A stretch of DNA of 64,000 bases from Mycobacterium sp. Root265 (GTDB lineage: Bacteria > Actinomycetota > Actinomycetes > Mycobacteriales > Mycobacteriaceae). The translations under genes and the position numbers were made by a program. The notes under the pieces are model-generated. The model was not told where the DNA came from. It ran no database searches and was given only the letters and a program-made list of their open reading frames with translations. Positions 56,501 to 64,000 of this stretch are shown one piece after another. The stretch is from contig NZ_LMJA01000031.1 in assembly GCF_001428895.1 (NCBI RefSeq), positions 1 through 64,000 of the forward strand, given 5' to 3'. The number at the start of each line of letters is the position of its first letter. The first letter of the stretch is position 1.

Positions 56501-59500
56501 GGCGCGCTGTCCTCGTTCGGTTTCGGCGGCACCAATTTCCACGCCATCCTGGAGCAGGGCCCGGTCCAGGCGTCCACCCCGGCCCGCCGGGAGTGGCAGG
56601 TGCTGCGCCTGTCGGCGCGCAGCGCCGAGGCGCTGCAGACCCAGATCGACGACCTGGCCCGGGTGCTGACCGGCTCCGCGGATTCGCTCGCCGATATCGC
56701 TTACACACTCGATGTGGGCCGCAACCGGCACCAGTACCGGGCCGCGGTGGTGGCCCGGACCCACGGGCAGGCCGCCACCCGGCTCGCGGACCCGGAAAGC
56801 GTTGTCACCGGACGTGATCCGCAGGGGCGCCCGCACCTGGTGTTCGGTTTTCCCGGCCAGGGCGCCCAGCACACCGGGATGGGACGCCGGCTCTACGAGA
56901 CCGAGAGCGTGTTCCGCAGCGCGGTCAACCAGTGCGCCGACATCCTGCTGCCAGCGCTGAACGTCGATCTGCGCGATGTGCTCTTCGACGCCGATTCCGC
57001 CGATGCACTGCGCGACACCCAGCTGGCCCAGCCGGCCATCTTCACCATCAGCTACGCCACCGCCAAGCTGTGGATGAGCTGGGGATTGAAGCCGCACACC
57101 ATGATCGGGCACAGCGTCGGCGAGTTCGTGGCCGCCACCCTGGCCGGTGTGTTCGAGCTCGAGCATGCGCTGCTGATCCTCGCCGAACGCGCCCGGCTGA
57201 TGCAGTCGATGCCGGCGGGCGGGATGCTCGCGGTGCGGCTGTCCGAACAGGACGCCGGCCGGTACGTGCGCGGGTCGGTCGCCGTTGCCGGTGTCAACTC
57301 GCCGAAGCTGACCGTGCTGTCCGGCCCGCATGGTGAACTCGACGAGGTACGGGCTCAACTGGAGTCCGCGGGGGTGCCCACCACCGCGCTGCACACCAGT
57401 CACGCCTTCCACTCACCGATGATGGATCCGATCGTCGATGCGTTCACCCGGGTGGTCGCGCAGTATCCGCGCACCGCGCCGTCGCTGCCGTTCTACTCCA
57501 GCCTGTCCGGGCTGCCGATCACCGACGAGCAGGCCCAGGACCCGAATTACTGGGCGCAGCAGTTACGTCACGCGGTGCGTTTCGCGCCTGCCCTGCGCCA
57601 CGTCGCCGAACATCCCGGCGTCGTGTTGCTGGAATGCGGTCCCGGTCAGAACCTCACCACCAGTGCCCGCCAGTGCGGGGTCACCGCGGTGGCTTCACTC
57701 CCCCATGCCGGTGCCGCCGACGCCGACGATGCCGAGCACGTCGCCGCCGCGGTGGGCCGGCTGTTCCTGTGTGGGGTGGACACCGATGCCCGCCGGGTGC
57801 ACGCCGGCGAGACCCGGCTCCGGGTCAGCCTGCCGACCTACCCGTTCGCCAAGACCCGACACTGGCTCACCCCGGCCGGAGCGCTGCCCGTCACCGCCGC
57901 CGCCCCGGCACCGGAAACAGAGGCACCTCAGCAAGACATCGAGGCCGACCCGGCGGACCGGATGACCACCTTCGTGCGGACATTGTTCGCCGAGGTGGCC
58001 GGTGTCGACATCGGCCCCGATGACGATCACCGCTCCTTCCTGGAGATGGGGTTCGATTCCCTGCTGCTGACCCAGATCACCACCCAGGTCAACCAGCGGC
58101 GCTCGGTCTCGCTGCGGTTTCGCCAACTGCTGGAGGAGTTCACCACCCCGGCCGGGCTGGCGGCGCACCTGCTGGAACTCGACGCCGGCGGCGCAGATCC
58201 GCAGAAGCCCAAGGTCTTCGGTGCGGGAGCCCGCATCAGCAAGACCGCCGACGAGTCGTTGACGCCGCGGCAGCGGGCCGCGCTCGACGATTTCGTCGCC
58301 CGCTACACCGCGCGGACCACGCGCAGCCGTGCCTACGCCGACGAGCATCGTCCGCACCTGGCGGATCCGCGTGCGGTGTCCGGGTTCCGGCCGTTGTGGA
58401 AGGACCTGGTCTACCCGATCGTGTCGGAGACCTCGAAGGGCCCGCGGTTCACCGATATCGACGGCAACGACTATGTCGACATCACCAACGGCTTCGGCTC
58501 GGTGTTCTTCGGCCATCGACCGGATTTCGTGGTGGACGCGGTGCAACGGCAGATCGAGCGCGACATCATCATCGGCCCGCAGAACCCCATCGCCGGTGAA
58601 TGCGCCAAGCTGTTCGGGGAAATGACCGGCCATGAGCGGGTCGCCTTCTGCAACACCGGTTCCGAGGCGGTGCTGGCCGCGATCCGGCTGGCCCGCACCG
58701 TCACCGGGCGCAACCTCATCGTGCAGCACGAGGGTGACTACCACGGCATCACCGATGAGGTCCTGGTCCGCAGCACACCGAGCGGCCGGACCGTGCCCGC
58801 CGCGCCCGGCGTCCCGCCGGAGAGCGTGGCCAACACCATCGTCCTGGAATACGGCACCGCGGAATCGCTTGCGGTGCTGCGTGAACGGGCCCACGAGCTG
58901 GCGGCCGTGCTCATCGAACCCGTGCAGTCCCGCAAGCCCGATCTGCAGCCCGCCGACTATGTACGCGAGGTGCGCCGGATCTGCGATGAGAGCGGCACCG
59001 CACTGATCATGGACGAAGTGGTGTGCGGTTTCCGCGTGCACTGGGCAGGCGCCCAGGGTGTGTGGGGTGTGAAGGCCGATATCGGTTGCTACGGCAAAGT
59101 TTTCGGTGCCGGGCTGCCGGTCGGTGCACTGGCGGGCACCGCCCGGTTCATGGACGCCCTCGACGGTGGCAGCTGGCAGTTCGGGGACGACTCGATGCCC
59201 GAGGTGGGAGTCACCTACTTCGCGGGCACCTTCGTGCGCCACCCGCTCACGATGGCCGTCGTGCACGCCACCCTCAAGCACATGAAGGACAATCCGGGCC
59301 TACAGGACCGGGTCAATGCCACCGCCGCGGACATGGTGGACCGCCTCAACGCGCTGTTCCGTTCCGAGGGTGTGCCCATGCACATCGGCCGGTTCGGGTC
59401 GCTGATGAAGCCGGAGTGGACCCAGGAACTCGCCTTCGGCGAACTGTTCTACTACTTCCTGCGCGAAGCCGGGGTGAACGCCTGGGATGCCCGGCCGAAC

Positions 59501-60952
59501 TATCTGACCACCGAGCACGGTCCGGCCGAGGTGCAGTTCATCGTCGATGCGTTCGCCTACGCCATCGCGCAGATGAAGCAGGGCGGCTTCTTCGACGATG
59601 TGACGCCGACGGCGGAACTGTTCGGCGCGACCGTCAGCGCGGACGGCACGACGATCACTTTGCCCAGCACCGAATCCCAGCGTGAGGTCTGGCTGGCCGC
59701 CCGCTTCGTCGGCAACAACAGCGTCGCCTACAACGAAGGTCTGAGCCTGGACCTGGCCGGGCGCCTCGACGAGCAGGCACTGCGGCACGGCCTGCAGACC
59801 CTGCTGGACCGGCATGAGTCGCTGCGCGCCCGGTTCTCCCGCGACGGCCGGTCCCTGGTGATCGACACGACCGTCGAACTCGACCTGCCGGTGCACGACC
59901 TGAGCGGACTCGACGAGGCGGCCCGGGCCGCCTCGCTGGCCCAGATCCACGACCACGAGATGAGCAGCCGCTTCGATCTGCGCAACGGGCCGCTGGTGCG
60001 GTTCCGGTTGGTGCGACTGGGCGCCGAGCACCACAAGCTGCTGTTCGTGACCCATCACGCGGTGTGCGACGGCTGGTCGGGTGCGGTCGCGCTGAGCGAG
60101 CTGGCCGCGCTGTATTCGGCACGGGTGGAGGGACGCGACGCGGCGTTGCCCGCCGCACCGCGATACGCCGACTACAGCGCCGTCGAGCATCACTTCCTGC
60201 AGTCCCGTACCGGCCGGCTGCACCAGGACTACTGGCTCAAGCAGCTGCGCGAGGTGCCTGCGCCACCGCAGATTCCGGGCGACCGGCCCGGCGGTGACGA
60301 CAGTGACCTGTCCGCGGCCCGGGTGGACCTACCGCTGGATGCCGATCTGGTGAGCCGGTTGCGCACCGTGGGCAGCGCGCACGGCGCCAGCCTGGTGGCC
60401 ACCATGCTGACCGGGTTCGCCGGTCTGCTGCAGCAGCGAACCGGGCAGGACGATCTGGTGATCGGGCTGGCCGCGGCCGGTCAGTCCTTCCACGATCAGG
60501 GCAGGCTGGTGGGGCACTGCGTGAACCTGCTGCCCCTGCGTCTGCAGATCGACGGCGCCGACAGCTTCACCGACGCCCTGCGGGGCACCCGAGGCGCCCT
60601 GCTGGACGCCTACGACCACCAGGGCGTCAGCGTGGGCACACTGACCGAGCAGCTCAACCTGACCCGGGTCGGCAACCGCCCGCCCCTGGTCAGCGTGGTG
60701 TTCAACATCGACGTGCGTGACGACGACATCCGGCATACCGGGCTGACCGTCGGCTACGAGACCCTGGTGCGGCAGGCCGAGACGTTCGAACTGTTCATCA
60801 ACGTCGTCGACAGCGGGTCGGCCATGGTGTTGGAGGCGAGTTACCGCACCGCCCTGTACAGCGGGAGGCTGATCCGGAATCTGCTGGCGCAGTTCGAGAA
60901 TCTGCTGCGCAATGTCTGCAGCAACCCCGCGGCGACCGTCGGAGAGCTCTAG
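53504..60952 (+). CDS. hybrid NRPS-PKS megasynthase A-PCP-KS-AT-ACP-AMT-C
   Basis: 2482 residues, one chain. Adenylation domain 1-500 (SGSTGKPKG at 152-160, YGPTE 294-298, RTGDL near 380). Peptidyl carrier with Ser548 (GGNSLL). Ketosynthase 606-1020 with Cys765, His901, His941. Acyltransferase 1110-1400 with Ser1204 (GHSVGE) and HAFH at 1300-1303, the malonyl type. Acyl carrier Ser1519 (GFDSLL). Class III aminotransferase about 1625-2030 with PLP Lys1865 (YGKVFGAG). Condensation domain about 2050-2482 with intact HHAVCDG (2184-2190). No ketoreductase, dehydratase or thioesterase. Expected chemistry: amino acid, plus one malonyl unit, then beta-keto to beta-amine, then amide formation by the C domain with a partner not encoded in this window. 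Iturin/mycosubtilin MycA has a similar AMT-C order. Confidence 0.95.
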   Translation: MSTIQDLFAQQVARTPDAEAIAHRDRSLTYAEFNARANGLAHRLIDAGLTPGTGVAFLCDRTPLLPIALMGILKARGYYIPLDPTYPAARIDGILADAQPFALVTDRDAEGLRAMGIQAGTRVVQLRDDDAGHDTNPPAGSADDLVYSIYTSGSTGKPKGTLNFQRGAVNVNRWMIDGFGVGPQTRALVATSIGFDITSKAICSPLLAGGTVVLYDSPVYDPPRIRAAIVDFSVNTLNHTPTGLLGLIEDGSAATYAQMAGVRRLLILGEALRLDRFRNWLTHADTRPALFNGYGPTECADTIAAHEVTDADISTGGDCPLGDALPNIVLTVRDRDLRLVTHGEKGELCVQGVCVGAGYRNLPEQTAAAFVADPLGGDTLYRTGDLVSRRADGVLLYHGRMDHQVKIRGHRVELGEIEQALNRIPGVLESVVTAPSRPDGERFVAAYLRTSSEGARDRTALNAVLAHDLPDFMVPASYTFMDTFPVNASFKVDRKALPAPVLGRPALGTAYRPPADALERTLTAIWEDLLGFPGAGAEDPFFELGGNSLLATRLVTRVNAEVGAALTITEFFEKPTIAGVAARLARPEPAAAPVPRAPRHRRTGEHIAIVGMAARVPGAADVATFWRNLLDGVDSLEVLEFNPDLPGQVPVSGWVADSETFDHTFFGYTPHEAERIDPQQRLLLQTAVAAFEDAGLATATSTLRAGIYAGVAANSYLTRNVLPHDQTGDYGLGYALVGNDKDYAATRIAYKLGLTGPAMSVQTACSSSGAALHLACQALLADDCDVALAGGASLPWQYRHGHEHIPGGALSADGRVRAFDADASGMVLTGGGACVVLRRLDDAIADGHTIHAVIRATALNNDGGERASFTAPSIAGQRDVVRTALDRSGINARSIGVLEAHGTGTPLGDPIEVAAITQSWREDTEDTGFCAIGSVKTNIGHLDAAAAMTGAIKLALMLRHGERPATLNFEKPNPDCAFESSPFFVNDTRTSWAPDGPRRGALSSFGFGGTNFHAILEQGPVQASTPARREWQVLRLSARSAEALQTQIDDLARVLTGSADSLADIAYTLDVGRNRHQYRAAVVARTHGQAATRLADPESVVTGRDPQGRPHLVFGFPGQGAQHTGMGRRLYETESVFRSAVNQCADILLPALNVDLRDVLFDADSADALRDTQLAQPAIFTISYATAKLWMSWGLKPHTMIGHSVGEFVAATLAGVFELEHALLILAERARLMQSMPAGGMLAVRLSEQDAGRYVRGSVAVAGVNSPKLTVLSGPHGELDEVRAQLESAGVPTTALHTSHAFHSPMMDPIVDAFTRVVAQYPRTAPSLPFYSSLSGLPITDEQAQDPNYWAQQLRHAVRFAPALRHVAEHPGVVLLECGPGQNLTTSARQCGVTAVASLPHAGAADADDAEHVAAAVGRLFLCGVDTDARRVHAGETRLRVSLPTYPFAKTRHWLTPAGALPVTAAAPAPETEAPQQDIEADPADRMTTFVRTLFAEVAGVDIGPDDDHRSFLEMGFDSLLLTQITTQVNQRRSVSLRFRQLLEEFTTPAGLAAHLLELDAGGADPQKPKVFGAGARISKTADESLTPRQRAALDDFVARYTARTTRSRAYADEHRPHLADPRAVSGFRPLWKDLVYPIVSETSKGPRFTDIDGNDYVDITNGFGSVFFGHRPDFVVDAVQRQIERDIIIGPQNPIAGECAKLFGEMTGHERVAFCNTGSEAVLAAIRLARTVTGRNLIVQHEGDYHGITDEVLVRSTPSGRTVPAAPGVPPESVANTIVLEYGTAESLAVLRERAHELAAVLIEPVQSRKPDLQPADYVREVRRICDESGTALIMDEVVCGFRVHWAGAQGVWGVKADIGCYGKVFGAGLPVGALAGTARFMDALDGGSWQFGDDSMPEVGVTYFAGTFVRHPLTMAVVHATLKHMKDNPGLQDRVNATAADMVDRLNALFRSEGVPMHIGRFGSLMKPEWTQELAFGELFYYFLREAGVNAWDARPNYLTTEHGPAEVQFIVDAFAYAIAQMKQGGFFDDVTPTAELFGATVSADGTTITLPSTESQREVWLAARFVGNNSVAYNEGLSLDLAGRLDEQALRHGLQTLLDRHESLRARFSRDGRSLVIDTTVELDLPVHDLSGLDEAARAASLAQIHDHEMSSRFDLRNGPLVRFRLVRLGAEHHKLLFVTHHAVCDGWSGAVALSELAALYSARVEGRDAALPAAPRYADYSAVEHHFLQSRTGRLHQDYWLKQLREVPAPPQIPGDRPGGDDSDLSAARVDLPLDADLVSRLRTVGSAHGASLVATMLTGFAGLLQQRTGQDDLVIGLAAAGQSFHDQGRLVGHCVNLLPLRLQIDGADSFTDALRGTRGALLDAYDHQGVSVGTLTEQLNLTRVGNRPPLVSVVFNIDVRDDDIRHTGLTVGYETLVRQAETFELFINVVDSGSAMVLEASYRTALYSGRLIRNLLAQFENLLRNVCSNPAATVGEL

Positions 60953-60962
60953 AATCCACCGC
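60950..60962 (+). promoter_or_regulatory. promoter built on the megasynthase stop codon
   Basis: TAGAAT (60950-60955) is a good -10 whose first three bases are the megasynthase TAG stop; 7 nt later is ATG 60963. No ribosome site is seen, so the next gene may be made from its own leaderless message. Confidence 0.5.
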
Positions 60963-61346
60963 ATGCTCTTCGCCCGCCAACGTGCCGAGTTCAACCGTAA
61001 GTACGTCAACCCGGTGGTGGAGCCGCTGGCCGGGTATGTGCCGCTGTGGTCGGCCGTCGACCACGTCGGCCGCAAGTCCGGGAAGGACTACCGCACACCG
61101 GTGACGGCGTTCCCGACGACCGATGGGGTCGCGGTGCTGTTGCCCTACGGCACTGACACCGACTGGGTACGCAACCTGCAGGCCTCCGGGTCCGGGCGGG
61201 TGCAGATCGACGGTCGCAGCCTGCTCGTGGAGGAACCCCGGGTGGTGCCGCTGAGTGAGGCGCTGAGCGTCGTGAAGGGGCCGTGGCGACACGTATTGCG
61301 CATCGCCCCAATCGAATCCGCGTTGTTGCTCACGCGCTCCAGCTGA
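60963..61346 (+). CDS. DDN-like F420-dependent nitroreductase family protein
   Basis: 127 residues of the deazaflavin split-barrel family: LWSAVDHVGRKSGKDYRTPVTAFPTTDGVAVLLPYG, then DTDWVRNLQASGSGRVQIDGR. Such proteins use F420 to reduce quinones, enones or nitro groups. It starts 10 bp after the megasynthase and could reduce its product, or it may be independent given its own promoter. Overlaps the convergent PPOX gene by 17 bp. Confidence 0.85.
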   Translation: MLFARQRAEFNRKYVNPVVEPLAGYVPLWSAVDHVGRKSGKDYRTPVTAFPTTDGVAVLLPYGTDTDWVRNLQASGSGRVQIDGRSLLVEEPRVVPLSEALSVVKGPWRHVLRIAPIESALLLTRSS

Positions 61347-61809
61347 GCACCTCGCCGGTCGCCGCGGTCATCACGGTGCCGGGTTGCACGCGCAGCCGGT
61401 ACGGCGCCAGCCGGAGGACGGCGAAGGCGGACGAGGTGGGCGAGTCCCAGCCCGGGATGATGGTCGGGTTGTAGCCCAGCGGTTCGGGGGCGTTGACGAA
61501 CTTGTCCCACACCGTCTTTCGGGTGTCGTCATCGGTGTACCACTCGACGAGGCAGTCTGCGCTGCAGGTGTCGTGGTTGGGCGCCCAGTAATTGACCGAC
61601 ATGAACGGGTGCACGGCGAGGTGCTGCTGCTTGACCGGCGACGGTACGGTGGCCACCCAGCCGAACAGGTCGGTGCCGTCCCACTCCCAGATCGGGTGCA
61701 GAACTCTGCTGCGCGGCTTGCTGTCGGCGTCCACGGTGGCCACCGAGGCCCACACGATGGAATGGGCCATGTCCACGAAGGCGGGGGCGGTCTGTTCCAG
61801 CGGCGTCAC
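61330..61809 (-). CDS. PPOX-family protein
   Basis: 159 residues, split-barrel: VWASVATVDADSKPRSRVLHPIWEWDGTDLFGW, then HPFMSVNYWAPNHDTCSADC with three cysteines close together (unusual). Likely flavin, F420 or haem binding; substrate unknown. Confidence 0.82.
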   Translation of the reverse strand: MTPLEQTAPAFVDMAHSIVWASVATVDADSKPRSRVLHPIWEWDGTDLFGWVATVPSPVKQQHLAVHPFMSVNYWAPNHDTCSADCLVEWYTDDDTRKTVWDKFVNAPEPLGYNPTIIPGWDSPTSSAFAVLRLAPYRLRVQPGTVMTAATGEVLSWSA

Positions 61810-61818
61810 CCGGTCAGC

Positions 61819-62034
61819 TTAATTCTTCGGGGTCTGGTCTTCTGTGGAGTCCTGGTCTTCTTCGGTGGAGTTCTCGTTGTATTTCGGGTTTCCGTCGTCG
61901 TCCAGCCAGTCGGTCACCGCGGTGCCCGATACCGTGCCATCGCTGCCGGGCAGCACGGACGTCGGACGGTTGTCCTCATAGGCCCCGATTTCTTCCGGCG
62001 TCGCCTTGGTGCCACGGTCAGGTTCAGTAGTCAT
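61819..62034 (-). CDS. small acidic hydrophilic protein
   Basis: 71 residues, strongly acidic and probably disordered (ENSTEEDQDSTEDQTPKN at the end; TPEEIGAYEDNRPTSVLPG in front). No domain recognised. Separated by 9 bp from the PPOX gene and likely in one transcript. Confidence 0.65.
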   Translation of the reverse strand: MTTEPDRGTKATPEEIGAYEDNRPTSVLPGSDGTVSGTAVTDWLDDDGNPKYNENSTEEDQDSTEDQTPKN

Positions 62035-62071
62035 GGCTCACGGCTGCCCGAATATGTGACCCACCAAACAA

Positions 62072-62662
62072 TCAGGCCGAGACCGAGCGTAAAGCCGCAG
62101 GCAGGCTGGGCAGGAAGTGCCGGGTCGCGAAGGCCCGTACGTCGTCGGCGGTCTGCAACGGCTGCACGCTGGGCAACAGCAGCACCATGGCCGCATACCG
62201 CAGGATGGTGTCGGCCAGGTCGTTGACGGCTTGAGCGCCGATCCGCTCGGCGAATCCGTCCGGGAAGATCACGAGCAGTGCGGCGGCCATCCTTTCGACG
62301 GCGGCGCCGTAGTGCCGGTGCAGCATCTCCTGGGCCAGAGCGGGATCGTCGACGATCATCTGGTTGAGCACCCGGTGCCGACGGAACCGCATGATCGACA
62401 GCGTGAACGCCTCGACGTAGTAGTTCGATTGCGGCTTGGCCGCTTTCAACTCCTTGGCGATATCGGCGAACAATGCCACGTTCTCACGTTCGATGACCGC
62501 GCCGACGAGTTCGTCCCGGTTGGCGAAGCGCCGGTAGATGGTGGTCCGGCTGACCCCGGCCCGCCGCGCGACATCGTCGAGGGCGACCTTGCGGAAGCCG
62601 TGCCGCTCCAACTCGACGAGTGCCGCGTCGAGGATGGTTTCGCCGGCGTCAGCCCCTGGCAT
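62072..62662 (-). CDS. TetR-family regulator
   Basis: 196 residues with the helix-turn-helix [30 protein letters not shown] (about 25-54). It overlaps the DUF2236 gene by 14 bp and is downstream of it, so it probably represses the pair. A GGAACA-20-TGTTCC dyad before the DUF2236 gene is a candidate operator. Confidence 0.87.
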   Translation of the reverse strand: MPGADAGETILDAALVELERHGFRKVALDDVARRAGVSRTTIYRRFANRDELVGAVIERENVALFADIAKELKAAKPQSNYYVEAFTLSIMRFRRHRVLNQMIVDDPALAQEMLHRHYGAAVERMAAALLVIFPDGFAERIGAQAVNDLADTILRYAAMVLLLPSVQPLQTADDVRAFATRHFLPSLPAALRSVSA

Positions 62663-63524
62663 AGCCGGCTTGGGCGAACTTGCTGTAGCGCACCGACATC
62701 GGCAGTTTGTCCCAGGCCCAGTTGACCGGGCGGGACCGGCAGAGTGCGGCGAACCGTTGGTAGTTGCGTTCCTGGCGCTCGGTCCAGGGCAGGCCCAGCA
62801 GGTCGCGCGCCCGCGGTGGCAGCCCGCCGGCGGTGATGAATGCGGCGACGGGATCGAAGACCTTCGCGATGAGCTTCCAGACCACCGGGTTCACGCCCTT
62901 GGGGCACGGGAATCCCTTGGTGACATAGCCGACGCCGTACCTGGCGGACTTGTGCGGGACGGCGACCTCTTCGAGCATCCGGTCCCAGTACTGCACGAAC
63001 TCGGCGTAGGTGGCCGGCTGCGGACGGTCGCTGACCCCGTAGCGCCGGTACCAGGTCTTGGATTCCAGATAGATCTGCTCCTTCTCCGCCTCGCTGAGCC
63101 GCTTGACGAAGGTGTCGGCGAAGTAGATGACCTGCTCGACGAACGTGGCGTGCGCCCAGTAGTAGGTATCCGGATCCAGTGCGTGGTAACGCCCGGCCGG
63201 CGTACCGTCCGGGCCCGGCATGTCGCCCTTGATGTTGTGGTGGAAGTCGCGCACCTGGGTGCCTGCGTTGTTGTCCTCGGAGCCGTACACCGTCTTGAAG
63301 ATCGGCGGGATGGTGCGCTTGAGGCGCTCGGCGGTGTCGGAGAAGAACGTCGAGTGGTCCAACACGCCCTGGCCGAGTTCGGCGAGCATGTTCTGCAGCA
63401 CCGCGGGGCGCGGCCCGATCAGGTACATCCGGTTCTCACCGAAGTACTTCCACACCAAGGAGTCGGGCCCGAGCGGCAATGCGTCGTCGAGTGCCTCGGG
63501 TACGTTCTCCGCCAGTTCCGTCAT
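62649..63524 (-). CDS. DUF2236 oxygenase-like protein (MpaB/Lcp family)
   Basis: 291 residues. Hallmarks: [38 protein letters not shown], with His residues likely to bind haem, and [18 protein letters not shown]. Relatives include latex-clearing oxygenase and fungal MpaB. ATG 63524 chosen because the longer frame covers the promoter dyad. AACACT 7 nt upstream may be the -10. Confidence 0.85.
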   Translation of the reverse strand: MTELAENVPEALDDALPLGPDSLVWKYFGENRMYLIGPRPAVLQNMLAELGQGVLDHSTFFSDTAERLKRTIPPIFKTVYGSEDNNAGTQVRDFHHNIKGDMPGPDGTPAGRYHALDPDTYYWAHATFVEQVIYFADTFVKRLSEAEKEQIYLESKTWYRRYGVSDRPQPATYAEFVQYWDRMLEEVAVPHKSARYGVGYVTKGFPCPKGVNPVVWKLIAKVFDPVAAFITAGGLPPRARDLLGLPWTERQERNYQRFAALCRSRPVNWAWDKLPMSVRYSKFAQAGYARG

Positions 63525-63526
63525 GG

Positions 63527-63558
63527 GGAACAGTGTTACAGATTTTGAACTTTGTTCC
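63527..63558. promoter_or_regulatory. candidate TetR operator
   Basis: GGAACA (63527-63532) and TGTTCC (63553-63558) form a dyad over the DUF2236 promoter; a smaller GAAC-TTT-GTTC lies inside it. AT-rich core as expected for a promoter. Confidence 0.4.
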
Positions 63559-63598
63559 AACAGGCTGTGGTGTGGGTCATACGCCCCGCGGACTGCCG

Positions 63599-64000
63599 CT
63601 ACCCGGAGGCCTGGTCGACGACGGCGTCTCCGGTTTCGGTGACGCCGGACCGGGACGCGGCGAACTCGGCGGCCTGGTCGACCAGACCGTTCGCCGCGTA
63701 CATGTTGTGGGCGTTGCCGTCGCCGCCGCCCGGGGCGCACACCGGATCGGTCGGGATGCACAGATCCAGCGTCTTATCGGTGTATCCGGCGCCGACGGTG
63801 ATGGGGGGAGCACCGGTGTAGATCATCTGCAGGAAACCGCTCGACGGCTTGCCGAACAACGCGACCGCGGCGACGTGATCGGCCACCGACGGTTCCAGCG
63901 GACCGGTCAGGCCCGGCGGCAGGGCGAAGCCCTCCGGCACCGCATCAGCGGTGATGTAGGCGGCCACCGCCGCCCCCTGGGAGAACCCGCCGAGCACCAC
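63599..64000 (-). CDS. cutinase-family esterase, 5' end beyond the window
   Basis: C-terminal 133 residues only; the gene runs off the right edge. Catalytic serine in LGGFSQGAAV, aspartate in CIPTDPVCAPG, histidine in NAHNMY. The internal insertion ADAVPEGFALPPGLTGPLEPSVADH is typical of mycobacterial secreted cutinases. Second cutinase of the window, only distantly like the one at 27723. Confidence 0.9.
   Translation of the reverse strand: MVLGGFSQGAAVAAYITADAVPEGFALPPGLTGPLEPSVADHVAAVALFGKPSSGFLQMIYTGAPPITVGAGYTDKTLDLCIPTDPVCAPGGGDGNAHNMYAANGLVDQAAEFAASRSGVTETGDAVVDQASG

Noticed and set aside
54113-57412. 1099-residue open frame on the minus strand inside the megasynthase
   Set aside because: It is a high-GC shadow of the intact NRPS-PKS frame, with His/Gly/Arg-rich composition and no recognisable domain.
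1-64000. tRNA, rRNA, transposase, integrase or prophage genes
   Set aside because: None were seen on reading; no att-like repeats or composition breaks large enough to suggest an island, apart from short AT-rich promoters.

Overview
The window reads as chromosome of a fast-growing mycobacterium (Mycolicibacterium-like). The DNA is uniformly GC-rich, many genes appear to be leaderless (an A/T-rich -10 hexamer 6-8 nt before an ATG/GTG start), and the content is typical of the group: MmpS/MmpL, an Rv0455c-like secreted protein, cutinases, DUF3349, DUF4229 and DUF3159 proteins, and a PPOX/deazaflavin family. From remembered gene order, much of the window matches M. tuberculosis Rv0548c-Rv0524 (menB, SDR, glyoxalase, pitA, menE, Rv0541c, Rv0540, Rv0539, galE3, pnp, menA, DUF4229, Rv0530, ccsA, ccs1, ccdA, thioredoxin, phosphoglycerate mutase, hemL), interrupted by several accessory blocks. 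No rRNA, tRNA, CRISPR array, IS element or prophage was seen.

Layout. 0.2-5.7 kb: XRE regulator and methionine aminopeptidase sharing two identical-half operators; small lipoprotein; menB; SDR; FUSC transporter. 5.7-12.0 kb: a fully overlapping minus-strand catabolic operon (APC permease, two SDRs, ureohydrolase, NodB-type deacetylase) divergent from a PucR regulator. 12.0-15.4 kb: DrrABC-like ABC exporter whose promoter overlaps an IdeR-box-like site, glyoxalase-fold protein, TetR. 15.6-20.9 kb: mmpS-mmpL-DUF732-Rv0455c-like operon with a divergent TetR. 20.8-27.6 kb: pitA operon, DUF3349-menE, a PPOX protein, an 18-bp tandem repeat, azlCD and a phoU. 27.7-35.3 kb: cutinase, cyclase, nitronate monooxygenase, Rv0541c-like membrane protein, and a five-gene glycosyltransferase/methyltransferase/molybdoenzyme operon. 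35.4-40.8 kb: two-component system, galE-like, MTA phosphorylase, menA.

40.1-45.1 kb is the best regulatory discovery: a MerR regulator beside three genes (DUF3159 membrane protein, S9 peptidase, MFS exporter) whose promoters share a TTGAC[CT] -35, an unusual 19-bp spacer, a conserved TGCCG element and a start codon exactly 6 nt after the -10. 45.1-52.5 kb: hemL and the cytochrome c maturation (System II) operon. 52.6-61.3 kb: a methyltransferase overlapping a 2482-residue hybrid NRPS-PKS with domain order A-PCP-KS-AT-ACP-aminotransferase-C. It should build a diamino-acid-like chain but has no terminal thioesterase. 61.3-64.0 kb: PPOX protein, small acidic protein, TetR, DUF2236 oxygenase, and a cutinase cut by the window end.

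Menaquinone genes menB, menE and menA, the haem gene hemL and the cytochrome c assembly genes lie together, giving the backbone a respiratory-chain theme. The accessory blocks add export (DrrABC, MmpSL, MFS, AzlCD), nitrogen-compound catabolism and secondary metabolism.
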